Of a stretch of DNA of 44,199 bases, positions 17,270-25,341 are shown piece after piece. Every line of letters starts with the position of its first letter. Positions within the stretch are counted from its first letter, which is position 1. The translations under genes were made by a program, and so were the position numbers. The notes beneath the pieces are model-generated. The model was not told where the DNA came from, made no database searches, and saw only the letters and a program-made list of their open reading frames with translations. This DNA comes from an uncultured Clostridia bacterium (GTDB lineage: Bacteria > Bacillota > Clostridia > TANB77 > CAG-508), in contig CAKOYQ010000013.1 of NCBI GenBank assembly GCA_934130935.1, positions 1 through 44,199 on the forward strand. The letters are read 5' to 3'.

Positions 17270-18121
17270 ATGGGAGTTGGAATAGCACTAGCTGGTGGTG
17301 GAATTAGAGGAATTTCGCATGTGGGAGCATTAAAAGCATTAGAAGAAAATGGAATCAAAGTTGAAGCAATAGGAGGCACAAGTGTAGGAAGTATAGTAGC
17401 AACATTATATGCAATGGGATATAAGCCATATTATATTTATGTGTTATTCAAAAAATATGCTCAAGAAATTATAAATATAGGAAATGCACCGATTATAAAC
17501 GGAATAGGTAATTTTGTGAAAAGCAAAAAAATAGGACTTTCTGGATTTAATGATGGAACTTTATTAGAGAAGATGTTTAAAGAAATGGCTTTGAGAAAGG
17601 GAATAAAAGTAGTTGGAGATATAAAAATGCCTATCGTTATTCCAACAGTGGATATTGCAGAAGCAAAAGAGTATATAATTACAAACCGCGCACAAAGAAA
17701 TAAAAAAGATGATATATATATCACAGAAATAGAAATAGGAAAGGCTGTAAGAGCAAGTAGTAGTTTTCCCGCATTTTTTTGTCCATGTGAATATAAAGAA
17801 CATATTTTTATGGATGGAGGAGTTTTAGATAATATACCAGTATTGCCATTAAAACAAATATATAATAAAAAAGTAATAGCAATAAATTTTGAGGCAGATT
17901 CTGTCAGTAAAGATAGTGATGTGATGGATATAATAATGAAAACTCTTGATATAATGGGAAATAAAATAACTGAAAAAGGGTTAGAAAAAAGTGATTTAAT
18001 CCTAACAGTTCCTACTGATAGTGCAGGACTATTTGATATTGATAAATTGGATAAGTGTTATAAATATGGGTATGATACAGTTATTAAGAATATGGATAAA
18101 ATAAAAGCAGTACTAAATTAA
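17270..18121 (+). CDS. Patatin-like phospholipase (RssA family)
   Basis: A 283-residue serine acyl-hydrolase of the patatin/RssA family with a Ser-Asp dyad. The oxyanion-hole motif GGGIRG lies at 9-14, the nucleophile Ser38 is in GTSVGS, and Asp182 is in MDGGVLDN. There is no signal peptide, so it is probably cytoplasmic and acts on phospholipids or other acyl esters at the inner membrane face. The start at ATG 17270 follows AGGAGG with ideal spacing. Bacterial members of this size are mostly of unknown physiological substrate. The terminator stem overlaps its last codons. Confidence 0.92.
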   Translation: MGVGIALAGGGIRGISHVGALKALEENGIKVEAIGGTSVGSIVATLYAMGYKPYYIYVLFKKYAQEIINIGNAPIINGIGNFVKSKKIGLSGFNDGTLLEKMFKEMALRKGIKVVGDIKMPIVIPTVDIAEAKEYIITNRAQRNKKDDIYITEIEIGKAVRASSSFPAFFCPCEYKEHIFMDGGVLDNIPVLPLKQIYNKKVIAINFEADSVSKDSDVMDIIMKTLDIMGNKITEKGLEKSDLILTVPTDSAGLFDIDKLDKCYKYGYDTVIKNMDKIKAVLN

Positions 18122-18140
18122 AATTTAGGGCTGTTTTTTT
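18105..18140 (+). terminator. Terminator overlapping the end of the patatin gene
   Basis: AGCAGTACTAAATT pairs imperfectly with AATTTAGGGCTGT and a run of seven T follows. The left arm includes the last codons and stop of the gene. Confidence 0.75.
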
Positions 18141-18237
18141 GGGCTATTAAATAATAAAATTCACTGTTTTATTTTTTCATTCATATAATATTAAAAGTAA
18201 GTGATTATATTGAATTATAATCTGAGGGGGAAATATT

Positions 18238-19365
18238 ATGGATAATATATATTTAGACAATGGTGCAACAACAAAAGTAAAAACAGAAGTTTTAAATGAA
18301 ATGATGCCATATTTAACAACGGAATATGGAAATCCATCGTCATTATATTCAATAGGAAGGAAAGCAAAAAAAGCAATAGAAAAATCCAGGCGACAAGTAG
18401 CAGAATTAATAAATTGTAATCCACATGAAATTTATTTTACAGGGAGTGGCTCTGAAAGTGATAATACTGCATTAAAAGGATTTGCTTATGCAAATAGAGA
18501 AAGAGGAAATCATATAATAACATCAAAAATAGAACATCATGCAATATTAGAAACATGTGAAACATTAGAAAAACAGGGATTTGAAGTTTCATATATAAAT
18601 GTAGATAAAGATGGAGTTTTAAAAATAGAAGAATTAAGAAATGCAATAAAACCATCCACAATATTAATAAGTGTAATGACAGCCAATAATGAAATAGGAA
18701 CAATACAACCAATAGAAGAGATTGCTAAAATAGCACATGAGCGAAATATTGTATTTCACACAGATGCTGTTCAAGCAATTAGTAATATGCATATAGATGT
18801 TAAAAAAATGGATATTGATATGCTTTCATTGTCAGGACATAAGATAAATGCCCCTAAGGGGATTGGGGCATTATATATCAAAGATGGTATAAAAATAGAA
18901 AAATATATAAATGGAGGACATCAAGAAAGAAATCTAAGAGCTGGAACAGAGAATGTGGCTGGAATAGTTGGGATTGGCAAAGCATGCGAATTGGCAAAAA
19001 GAAATATGGACACACATATTAAAAACCTTAGTAAATTAAGAAATTATTATATTATGAGATTACAAAAAGAAATGCCTGACAAAATTAGAATTAATGGAAC
19101 AATGGAAAATAGGTTGCCAGGAAATGCGAATGTTTCTTTTGAAGGTTCAAATGCTTCAGAATTAATTTTCAAGTTAGATGAAAAAGGAATTTGTGTTTCT
19201 AGTGGTTCTGCGTGTTCTTCTGGTAATACTAAACCATCACATGTTTTGACAGCAATAGATTTACCAGAAAAATATTTAAATTCGGCTATTAGAACTACTT
19301 TTGGAGATAATAATACTTTTGAGCAAGTAGATTATTTGGTTAAGTGTTTAAAATTGATTTTGTAG
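18238..19365 (+). CDS. Cysteine desulfurase (NifS/IscS family)
   Basis: A 375-residue PLP enzyme that removes sulfur from cysteine for Fe-S clusters or tRNA thiolation. The N-terminus IYLDNGATTKV, the IEHHAILETCE histidine motif, PLP Lys202 in SLSGHKINAPKG and the catalytic Cys326 in SSGSACSSG are all present. The SGSACSSG loop is of the longer IscS/NifS type, not the SufS type. No iscU or thiI gene is adjacent, so the acceptor (Fe-S scaffold or tRNA thiolase such as MnmA or ThiI) is not shown by context. ATG 18238 follows GAGGGGG. It lies just upstream of the division cluster promoter, with no clear terminator between. Confidence 0.94.
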   Translation: MDNIYLDNGATTKVKTEVLNEMMPYLTTEYGNPSSLYSIGRKAKKAIEKSRRQVAELINCNPHEIYFTGSGSESDNTALKGFAYANRERGNHIITSKIEHHAILETCETLEKQGFEVSYINVDKDGVLKIEELRNAIKPSTILISVMTANNEIGTIQPIEEIAKIAHERNIVFHTDAVQAISNMHIDVKKMDIDMLSLSGHKINAPKGIGALYIKDGIKIEKYINGGHQERNLRAGTENVAGIVGIGKACELAKRNMDTHIKNLSKLRNYYIMRLQKEMPDKIRINGTMENRLPGNANVSFEGSNASELIFKLDEKGICVSSGSACSSGNTKPSHVLTAIDLPEKYLNSAIRTTFGDNNTFEQVDYLVKCLKLIL

Positions 19366-19434
19366 AAAGCATTATTATATAGACGAAAAGGCGTTCATGA
19401 ATGTAAAAATTTTTTAAAAATTTATTAAAAACAC

Positions 19435-19463
19435 TTGCAAAATAATGTGAAATGTATTATTAT
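19435..19463 (+). promoter_or_regulatory. Sigma-A-type promoter of the mraZ cluster
   Basis: TTGCAA (19435-19440) and TATTAT (19458-19463) are 17 bp apart, immediately upstream of three MraZ-type boxes. Confidence 0.65.
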
Positions 19464-19470
19464 GGTATCG

Positions 19471-19496
19471 AAGTGGAGAAAAGTGGAGCGAAGTGG
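19471..19496 (+). promoter_or_regulatory. MraZ operator: three AAGTGG boxes at 10-bp spacing
   Basis: AAGTGG occurs at 19471, 19481 and 19491, exactly one helical turn apart, between the promoter and the mraZ ribosome binding site. Tandem GTGG-type boxes of this spacing are the known binding sites by which MraZ regulates its own operon. A site at the transcription start fits autorepression. Confidence 0.88.
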
Positions 19497-19523
19497 TAGA
19501 AAAAGAAAAGAGGTGAAATTCAA

Positions 19524-19949
19524 TTGTTAATAGGTGAATACGAACACTCTTTAGATGTCAAAGGAAGATTGATAATGCCAGCAAAGTTAAGACAAGACAT
19601 TGGAGAAAAATTCATAATAACAAAAGGGTTAGATGGATGTTTATTTGTATTTTCACAAAATGAATGGTTGAATTTTGAAACAAAATTGAAAGCACTTCCA
19701 CTATCAGATAGAAACGCGAGAAATTTTGTAAGATTTTTCTTATCTGGAGCAACAGAATGTGAAATTGACAAACAAGGCAGATTTTTAATACCAGCAAACT
19801 TAAGAGAAGTAGCAAAATTAGAAAAAGATGCTGTAATAGTAGGGGTAGGAACAAGATTAGAAATTTGGGACAAAGAAATTTGGCAAAAATGTGATGAAAA
19901 TATTTCTGCTGATGAAATAGCAGAAAATATGACAATGCTTGGTATATAA
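19524..19949 (+). CDS. mraZ: Transcriptional regulator MraZ
   Basis: A 141-residue protein with two SpoVT/AbrB-like halves: IGEYEHSLDVKGRLIMPAKLR at about 3-23 and ATECEIDKQGRFLIPANLRE at about 72-92, each with the DxxGR(L/F) signature. MraZ forms a ring that binds tandem boxes upstream of the division and cell-wall cluster and regulates it; such boxes are present here at 19471-19496. The start is TTG at 19524 with AGAGGTG nine bases upstream; no ATG fits the conserved N-terminus. It heads the cluster with rsmH and an ftsL-like gene. Confidence 0.96.
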   Translation: MLIGEYEHSLDVKGRLIMPAKLRQDIGEKFIITKGLDGCLFVFSQNEWLNFETKLKALPLSDRNARNFVRFFLSGATECEIDKQGRFLIPANLREVAKLEKDAVIVGVGTRLEIWDKEIWQKCDENISADEIAENMTMLGI

Positions 19950-20121
19950 CTTGCAAAAGTTTATATAAAAATACTAAAGACAAAAGTACAAAAGAAATCA
20001 TACAAAAGAAAAAATCTAAGAGTACAAAAGAGTTCTAAAAACAAAAGATAAAAATTAAAAATAAAAAACAAAAGAAAAAATTTAAAGAAATAGATTCCAA
20101 GTAAAATAAACATAAGACGAG

Positions 20122-20152
20122 CAGCTGAAGAAATAATCATAAGCTTCAGCTG
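20122..20152 (+). promoter_or_regulatory. Hairpin in the mraZ-rsmH intergenic leader
   Basis: CAGCTGAAG (20122-20130) pairs perfectly with CTTCAGCTG (20144-20152) across a 13-nt loop, 25 bp before the rsmH start. It lacks a T run, so it is more likely an mRNA processing or stability structure than a terminator. The rest of the 228-bp gap is A-rich (recurring ACAAAAG) and holds no gene. Confidence 0.45.
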
Positions 20153-20177
20153 TAATAGTTTAAAAAGAGGTGGAAAA

Positions 20178-21107
20178 TTGGAATTTAAGCATAAACCAGT
20201 TTTGCTAGATGAAACTATTAATGGGTTAAATATAAAACCAAATGGTATCTATGTAGATGGAACTTTAGGAGGAGCAGGACATAGCAATCATATTTTAAAA
20301 AGATTATCATCTAAAGGTTTACTTATTGGAATTGATAGAGATGAAGAAGCATTAAGTGCTGCAAAAGAAAGATTAAAAGATTTTCAAAATGTAAAATATG
20401 TACATGGAAACCATGATGAAATTGAAGAAATATTGAAAGAACTAGATATAGATAAAGTTGATGGAATATTGCTAGATTTAGGAGTTTCATCATATCAACT
20501 AGATCAGAGAGAAAGAGGCTTCAGCTATTTAGGAAATAATGAACTAGATATGAGAATGGATAAATCTCAGGAATTGACTGCAAAAGAAGTAATAAACAAT
20601 TATCCAGAAGAAAAACTAGCAAATATTATTTATGAATATGGTGAAGAACGATTTTCAAGGCAAATTGCGAAAAATGTCTGTGAATATCGAAAAAGCAAAA
20701 AAATAGAAACAACAGAAGAGTTAGTACAGATAATAGAAAAATCTATACCATCATTTGCAAAAAAAGATGGACATCCTGCAAAAAGAACATTTCAAGCAAT
20801 AAGAATAGAAGTTAATGATGAAATAAGACCATTATATGAAACTGTTAGAAAAAATATTAAGCATTTAAAACCTGGCGGAAGATTATGTATTATAACATTT
20901 CATTCATTAGAAGATAGAGCAGTAAAAAATGCATATATTGATGCACAAGGAAAATGTACATGTCCAAAGGACTTACCATATTGTGTATGTGGTGTAAAGT
21001 CAGAAGGTAAGATTATAAACAAAAAACCGATAATTGCAACAAAAGAAGAACAAGAAGAAAATTCAAGATCTAAAAGTGCTAAGCTAAGGATTTTTGAAAA
21101 GAAATAA
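20178..21107 (+). CDS. rsmH: 16S rRNA (cytosine-1402-N4)-methyltransferase RsmH
   Basis: A 309-residue SAM-dependent methyltransferase that modifies C1402 in the decoding centre of 16S rRNA. It begins with HKPVLLDETINGL and has the SAM-binding YVDGTLGGAGHS, then GIDRDEEAL, LLDLGVSSYQLD, the RGFSY stretch, and LKPGGRLCIITFHSLEDRAVK. All are typical of MraW/RsmH, and the length is normal. The start is TTG 20178 after AGAGGTGG; there is no alternative ATG before the conserved start. It is the second gene of the mraZ cluster. Confidence 0.97.
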   Translation: MEFKHKPVLLDETINGLNIKPNGIYVDGTLGGAGHSNHILKRLSSKGLLIGIDRDEEALSAAKERLKDFQNVKYVHGNHDEIEEILKELDIDKVDGILLDLGVSSYQLDQRERGFSYLGNNELDMRMDKSQELTAKEVINNYPEEKLANIIYEYGEERFSRQIAKNVCEYRKSKKIETTEELVQIIEKSIPSFAKKDGHPAKRTFQAIRIEVNDEIRPLYETVRKNIKHLKPGGRLCIITFHSLEDRAVKNAYIDAQGKCTCPKDLPYCVCGVKSEGKIINKKPIIATKEEQEENSRSKSAKLRIFEKK

Positions 21108-21148
21108 ACTGAATTAGGTACAAATCAAAAGATAAGGAGGTGAAGAAC

Positions 21149-21679
21149 ATGCCAAGAGATTCATATCAATATGGAACAAGTCCACGAAAGTATGAGCCAG
21201 AATATACTAATAGAAAAAAGGCGACTAAAACAACAACTAAGAAAGCAGAAGTAAAAAAACAACCAATAAAGGCTAATAATGAAAAAAAGAAGGCGAAAAA
21301 AATACAAGAAAGAAAAAGCAAATTAGGTCAAATGATAATGGTTTTTGCTATTTTTGGCATGTTATTTACTGTAAGTTATAGAGAAATTTCTATAATGGAA
21401 ATGTTTCAACAAAAAAAAGATTTGCAAAATCAGTTAGCAGTAATAGAGAAAGAAAATGGACAAGTTGAAAAAAGTGTAACAGAAGTTGAAAGTTCTTTAG
21501 ATTGGAATAGCATACAACAAAAGGCGACAAATGAATTAGGGATGCAGAAAAAGGCAGGAATACCAGTTGATTTAGATAAATCAGATAATGTAGAAACAAA
21601 TAACAAATTTATTAAAGAAGAAAAAGATAATTTTTTAGAAAAAGTAATTAGTTTTTTTATAAATAATAAACAAAAATAA
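21149..21679 (+). CDS. FtsL/DivIC-like septum formation protein
   Basis: A 176-residue bitopic membrane protein in the ftsL position of the division cluster. A basic cytoplasmic N-terminus (about 1-60, lysine-rich) is followed by one membrane helix (about 62-80, MIMVFAIFGMLFTVSY). A coiled-coil extracellular segment (FQQKKDLQNQLAVIEKENGQ) and an ATNELGMQK-type end follow, matching the usual layout of FtsL/DivIC family proteins that help recruit septal peptidoglycan synthesis. Sequence conservation in this family is low, so the call rests on architecture and position. ATG 21149 has AAGGAGG eight bases upstream. Unusually, no pbpB, mur or mraY genes follow: a terminator ends the cluster here. 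Confidence 0.8.
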   Translation: MPRDSYQYGTSPRKYEPEYTNRKKATKTTTKKAEVKKQPIKANNEKKKAKKIQERKSKLGQMIMVFAIFGMLFTVSYREISIMEMFQQKKDLQNQLAVIEKENGQVEKSVTEVESSLDWNSIQQKATNELGMQKKAGIPVDLDKSDNVETNNKFIKEEKDNFLEKVISFFINNKQK

Positions 21680-21719
21680 AAGGGCAATATATTGTAAGAT
21701 TCAATAATTTGTCCTTTTT
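21680..21719 (+). terminator. Terminator after the ftsL-like gene
   Basis: AAAGGGCAATATATTG pairs imperfectly with CAATAATTTGTCCTTT, followed by T residues. It also serves the end of the convergent HD-GYP gene. Its ends (AGGGCAA, TTGTCCT) resemble those of the dispersed repeat, but the interior does not. Confidence 0.75.
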
Positions 21720-21734
21720 AAAATTCTTAAAATA

Positions 21735-22671
21735 CTAAACATGTAATTTTTTTACATTTTTTATTTCTTTGTGCAAATCATTTAAAATATTCTTTCTTAA
21801 TTGATAAGCATCTTTTGCTTCTTGGTATAAATCATTAAAGTCTTCAATAGATTCGCCAGGTCGCAATAATAAGTCTATATATTGTTCATAATATACAATA
21901 TGTTTTTTCTTAGTAGAAGCATTTTTCTTATTAATATATTTTTCAATTTCTTTATATCTATTAATCTCTTTTTGCAAGTCTTTAACATAATCAATAGTAC
22001 ATGAAATTTCATATTCAATATCATCAATAACAACTTTAAGTAGTTTTTTAACAATTTTTTTATTGTTTTTTCCGAGCTTTAGTATATCCAGTGTGTTTTG
22101 GAGCATTTGGAGATGGTTTTGTATTTTCAATTATTATTTTTAATGAATCTGTAATACCAATATGAGATTTATATTGTCTTTTATGAACAAGAGCATCATA
22201 TTCATCGGCAACTCTTATAATTTGGGCTTCATATGGTATATCTTTTTTCACTAATCCTTGAGGATAACCAGTCCCATCAAGAGCCTCATGATGGTAATAA
22301 GGACCAGCGTGATAAGGCCTAAGTTTACGGTCTTTTATGCACAATTTATACCCTAAAGTTGTATGCTTTTTCATAATTTCATATTCTTCTGGATCTAACT
22401 GTGAAGGTTTTTGAAGTATATTGTAAGGAATAAACAATTTTCCAATATCATGAAGATAAGCACAGATTGTGCAATACTCAGTAAATCCTTTAGAAAGATG
22501 TAATTTTTTACACAAATTACAAGTTATTGTTGCAACATTTTCGGAATGTTTTCTTGTATAAACATCTAAAGAATCTAGTAAATTTAATTGGTATCGTATT
22601 GCTTGATCTAAATTGTAGGATTTTAAGTATGTTTGGTCATAAAAATCAAAAACTTCTTTTATTTCTTTCAT
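21735..22671 (-). pseudogene. HD-GYP-type phosphohydrolase gene interrupted by a frameshift
   Basis: Two overlapping minus-strand frames together make one recognisable protein. The first (from ATG 22671, ribosome binding site GAGGAG, to the stop at 22060) has SENVATITCNLC, the metal-binding YLHDIGKLFIP and YHHEALDGTGYPQGL, and IIRVADEYDALV, as in HD-GYP-type phosphohydrolases, some of which degrade cyclic di-GMP. The second (frame ending at 21735) supplies the helical C-terminal domain with LLKVVIDDIEYEISCTIDYV and an EIKNVKKL end. Removing one base from the six-T run at 22066-22071 joins them into about 310 residues. The catalytic part remains intact in the first frame, so a shortened enzyme may still be made. 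Cyclic di-GMP as substrate is an inference from the family. Confidence 0.78.
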
Positions 22672-22767
22672 TTGTAATCTCCTCGTAAAATAATATAAAT
22701 AAATGATATCATTAAAATGAAAAATGTGCAAGCAATAAATAATAAAATTTATGGTTTACAACGCGAC

Positions 22768-22784
22768 TGTCGATTTTTGTCGAA
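22768..22784 (+). promoter_or_regulatory. Two Spo0A boxes upstream of the sortase operon
   Basis: TGTCGAT (22768-22774) and TGTCGAA (22778-22784) lie in the same orientation exactly 10 bp apart. The second is a perfect match to the core 0A box and the first has one difference. They end 9 bp before the -35 element, a position suited to activation of a sigma-A promoter by phosphorylated Spo0A. The identification is by motif and position only. Confidence 0.68.
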
Positions 22785-22793
22785 CGATTTTTC

Positions 22794-22822
22794 TTGACAA
22801 ATTGCAAAAGAGATGTTAACAT
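22794..22822 (+). promoter_or_regulatory. Sigma-A-type promoter of the sortase operon
   Basis: A consensus TTGACA (22794-22799), a 17-bp spacer and TAACAT (22817-22822), with about 94 bp of A/T-rich leader before the sortase start. Confidence 0.75.
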
Positions 22823-22916
22823 AGTTATAGAATTTAAATTCATTAAAATTAAATCTATATTTTTTTTCGAAAAAATCAAAGAAAATTTTATAATAAAGTG
22901 AGGTGATAGTAAATGT

Positions 22917-23489
22917 ATGCTTAAATTTACTAAAACTGGTATTCTTTATTTAACAACTGTAATTGTGTTTTTTTTAATTCAAATGTTTAGTAGTCAATAC
23001 AAAATACAAACTGAAATAAATCAAGATATAATGAAAGAACAACAAAAATCAAATTTTATTGAGGCAGAATCAACAATAGCACAAAATCAAGAAAAAAATG
23101 AAATTTGGAAAATAGAAATTCCAAAAATTTCACTAATTGCAGATATAAAGGATGGAACGACTAAAGAAGTATTAAATCAATATGTTGGACATTTTGAAGA
23201 AACTCAAAAAGAAAATGGGAATATAGGATTAGCAGGTCATAATAGAGGATATGAAGTAAACTATTTTCAAAATTTAAAGTTATTAAAGGAGGGAGACACA
23301 ATAATATATACACACAATGAATTTATAAAGGAATATGAAGTTGAAAAAAATAGGATCATAAAAGATACAGATTGGAAGTATTTAGAGAATACAGAAGATA
23401 ACAGACTAACATTAATAACATGTGTGGAAAATGAACCAGAATATAGAAGATGTATACAAGCAATAGAAAAAGAGGAGGAGATAGATTGA
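22917..23489 (+). CDS. Sortase (class D-like transpeptidase)
   Basis: A 190-residue membrane-anchored sortase that would join sorting-signal proteins to peptidoglycan or to each other. Residues 7-25 form an N-terminal signal anchor. The catalytic domain begins WKIEIPKISLIADI, with His108 in GLAGHNRG, Cys169 in LITCVENEP and an Arg at 177 or 178 in EYRRC, giving the full His-Cys-Arg set. The short length, the single N-terminal anchor and the TLxTC-type strand fit class D, the class linked to sporulating Bacillus and Clostridium cells; class assignment by eye is tentative. ATG 22917 follows GAGGTGA. Its stop overlaps the start of the adhesin gene, so the two are translationally coupled and the adhesin is the probable substrate. 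Confidence 0.9.
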   Translation: MLKFTKTGILYLTTVIVFFLIQMFSSQYKIQTEINQDIMKEQQKSNFIEAESTIAQNQEKNEIWKIEIPKISLIADIKDGTTKEVLNQYVGHFEETQKENGNIGLAGHNRGYEVNYFQNLKLLKEGDTIIYTHNEFIKEYEVEKNRIIKDTDWKYLENTEDNRLTLITCVENEPEYRRCIQAIEKEEEID

Positions 23490-24775
23490 AAAAAATCATT
23501 AAAATAACAATAATAATAGTATCAATTTTAATAACAAATATGGCACTCTTAATAAATACTGTTCAAGCAGTAGAAAATGGAGAAAAAATTACTGTATATA
23601 CTAAAGGTCAATTTGAAAGAATAATAAAAAAAGATCAAACATTAGTAAAAACAACACATGTCGTATATAAAGAAAACGGAAAAGAATATCCAGCATATTG
23701 TTTAAACAAAGAACGTCATGGAGTTGGAGATTACACAGATTCGTATGAAGTAACAAATCAAGAAAAATTAACAGATTTAGAATTATGGAGAATAATAATA
23801 AATGGATATCCATATAAAACATTAGAACGATTAGGAGTTACAAGTGAGCAAGAAGCCTATATAGCAACAAAACAAGCTATTTACTGTTATATATATAAAA
23901 CAAGATTAGAACAATATTCAGCAGTAAATGATGCAGGAATTAGAGTAATTAATGCAATGAAAACAATTTTAGACAATGCACAAAATTCAACAGAAAATTT
24001 TAATAACACAAATATAGAGATATTTCAAAGTGAAAAGTGGAATGTTGATGAGATTGAAAACAAGTACATATCTAAAAAATATGAAATAAAAGCTAATATA
24101 AACATTTCAAAAACCAAGCTAATTTTAGAAGGTCAGCCTAAAGGAACTAAAATTACTAATTTACAAAATCAAGAAAAAAGTGAATTTGATTCAAATGAAA
24201 GTTTTAAAATATTAATACCGATAGGCAGCTTAGAAAATACAGGAGAATTTAAGGTAAAAATCCAAACACAAATGGAAACTAAACCAGTCCTTTTTGGAAG
24301 AGCTCCAAACGAAGAACTACAAAATTATGCATTAACAGCATTTTCTTATGAAAATATTGATACAGAATTATTACAACAATATGAAAAAAATAGTACAGAA
24401 ATAATAATACAAAAACAGGATAAAGAAACAAAAGAAGTTTTAAAAAATGCCAAATTTGAAATTTTAGATATAAATAAAAATGTTATTAGAGTTGCAGAGA
24501 CTGATGAAAGAGGTCAAATAATTTTGAATAAGCTAATTCCAGGAACTTACTATATAAGAGAAGTCAAAGCACCAGAAGGATACAATTTAGATATGGAATT
24601 ACATCAAATAGACATAAGTTTAAATGAAAAAATAGTATTAAAAGTAAATAATGATAAAATTGTATTAATAAATAATACAGAAGAACCAGAAAGACCAGAA
24701 GAAGTAAAAGAACCAATAATTGAAAAGGTTGAACCAGTTGCAGAAATACCTAAATTGCCTATTACAGGTATGTAA
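23486..24775 (+). CDS. Thioester-domain surface adhesin with SpaA-like domain and terminal LPITG
   Basis: A 429-residue secreted protein. The TTG start at 23486 has AGGAGGAG nearby and overlaps the sortase TGA. Residues 1-29 form a signal peptide (ITIIIVSILITNMALL, then VQA). Residues about 35-165 resemble a thioester domain: Cys72 in AYCLNKE and Gln130 in ATKQAIYCY could form the internal Cys-Gln bond that lets Gram-positive adhesins attach covalently to host or surface ligands. A SpaA/Cna-B-like domain spans about 305-400 (IIQKQDKET, then YYIREVKAPEGYNL), with Lys and Glu suited to an isopeptide bond. A Glu/Pro-rich stretch leads to KLPITGM and stops at once. The hydrophobic helix and basic tail that normally follow LPXTG are missing. 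Confidence 0.85.
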   Translation: MKKIIKITIIIVSILITNMALLINTVQAVENGEKITVYTKGQFERIIKKDQTLVKTTHVVYKENGKEYPAYCLNKERHGVGDYTDSYEVTNQEKLTDLELWRIIINGYPYKTLERLGVTSEQEAYIATKQAIYCYIYKTRLEQYSAVNDAGIRVINAMKTILDNAQNSTENFNNTNIEIFQSEKWNVDEIENKYISKKYEIKANINISKTKLILEGQPKGTKITNLQNQEKSEFDSNESFKILIPIGSLENTGEFKVKIQTQMETKPVLFGRAPNEELQNYALTAFSYENIDTELLQQYEKNSTEIIIQKQDKETKEVLKNAKFEILDINKNVIRVAETDERGQIILNKLIPGTYYIREVKAPEGYNLDMELHQIDISLNEKIVLKVNNDKIVLINNTEEPERPEEVKEPIIEKVEPVAEIPKLPITGM

Positions 24776-24889
24776 TATTTAAGTCAATGAAAAATTTTAA
24801 TTCTTAAGATTAATAAAATCAATTATATTGAATAAAATTCTCTAAAATGGAAAAAATTAGAATATAATATTTCACAAAGGAGTGATATA

Positions 24890-25231
24890 ATGGAGTCAAG
24901 CGATATGAAGAACATGGTTGTACTTAAAAATCTTCCATCAAATATGGTCGAGGAAGCCATAATAATTTTTAAAGAAAACCAAAAAGTTAGAGAAAGAGAG
25001 TTTATAGAAAAAGGAAACAAGGTCAGTTCAACAGAGATTCAAACAAAATCTAAAGATTATATTCTTAAAGAAGCGGAGATGCTTGTAACAAATTATATCA
25101 ATAAAATAGAAAATAATAAGAGGTTAGACAAAGATGATAAACATATAATGATAAAATATAAAAAACTAAAGTATTATAGTATAACTTCAACAATACTTTT
25201 TGCAATTAGCTTAATAATAAATTTTATTTAA
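24890..25231 (+). CDS. Small C-tail-anchored protein of unknown function
   Basis: A 113-residue protein I do not recognise. The first 30 or so residues include VVLKNLPSNMVEEAIIIFKEN, the middle is strongly charged and helical (about 30-90), and the last 19 residues form a hydrophobic helix (ITSTILFAISLIINFI). It would be a cytoplasmic helical protein anchored by its tail. ATG 24890 follows AAAGGAG. It sits alone between the adhesin gene and the spoIVFA-like gene and is followed by a strong terminator. Confidence 0.7.
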   Translation: MESSDMKNMVVLKNLPSNMVEEAIIIFKENQKVREREFIEKGNKVSSTEIQTKSKDYILKEAEMLVTNYINKIENNKRLDKDDKHIMIKYKKLKYYSITSTILFAISLIINFI

Positions 25232-25237
25232 TAACAT

Positions 25238-25295
25238 AAAACACTTTATAAATGCATAAACATTAGTAAATGCATTATATAGAGTGTTTTTATAG
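25238..25295 (+). terminator. Terminator after the tail-anchored protein
   Basis: AAAACACTTTATAAATGCAT (25238-25257) pairs with the segment at 25270-25290, which ends AGAGTGTTTT, and T residues follow. The stem is about 19 bp with a few mismatches. Confidence 0.85.
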
Positions 25296-25341
25296 TTATC
25301 ACATAAGATTAATTCAAAAAAAAATCTAAAGTATAAAAGGA

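Noticed and set aside
22066..22071. Programmed ribosomal frameshift at the A6 run of the HD-GYP gene
   Set aside because: Reaching the C-terminal frame needs a +1 shift, whereas such A-run slippery sites favour -1. A simple one-base length change explains it better, although phase variation stays open.
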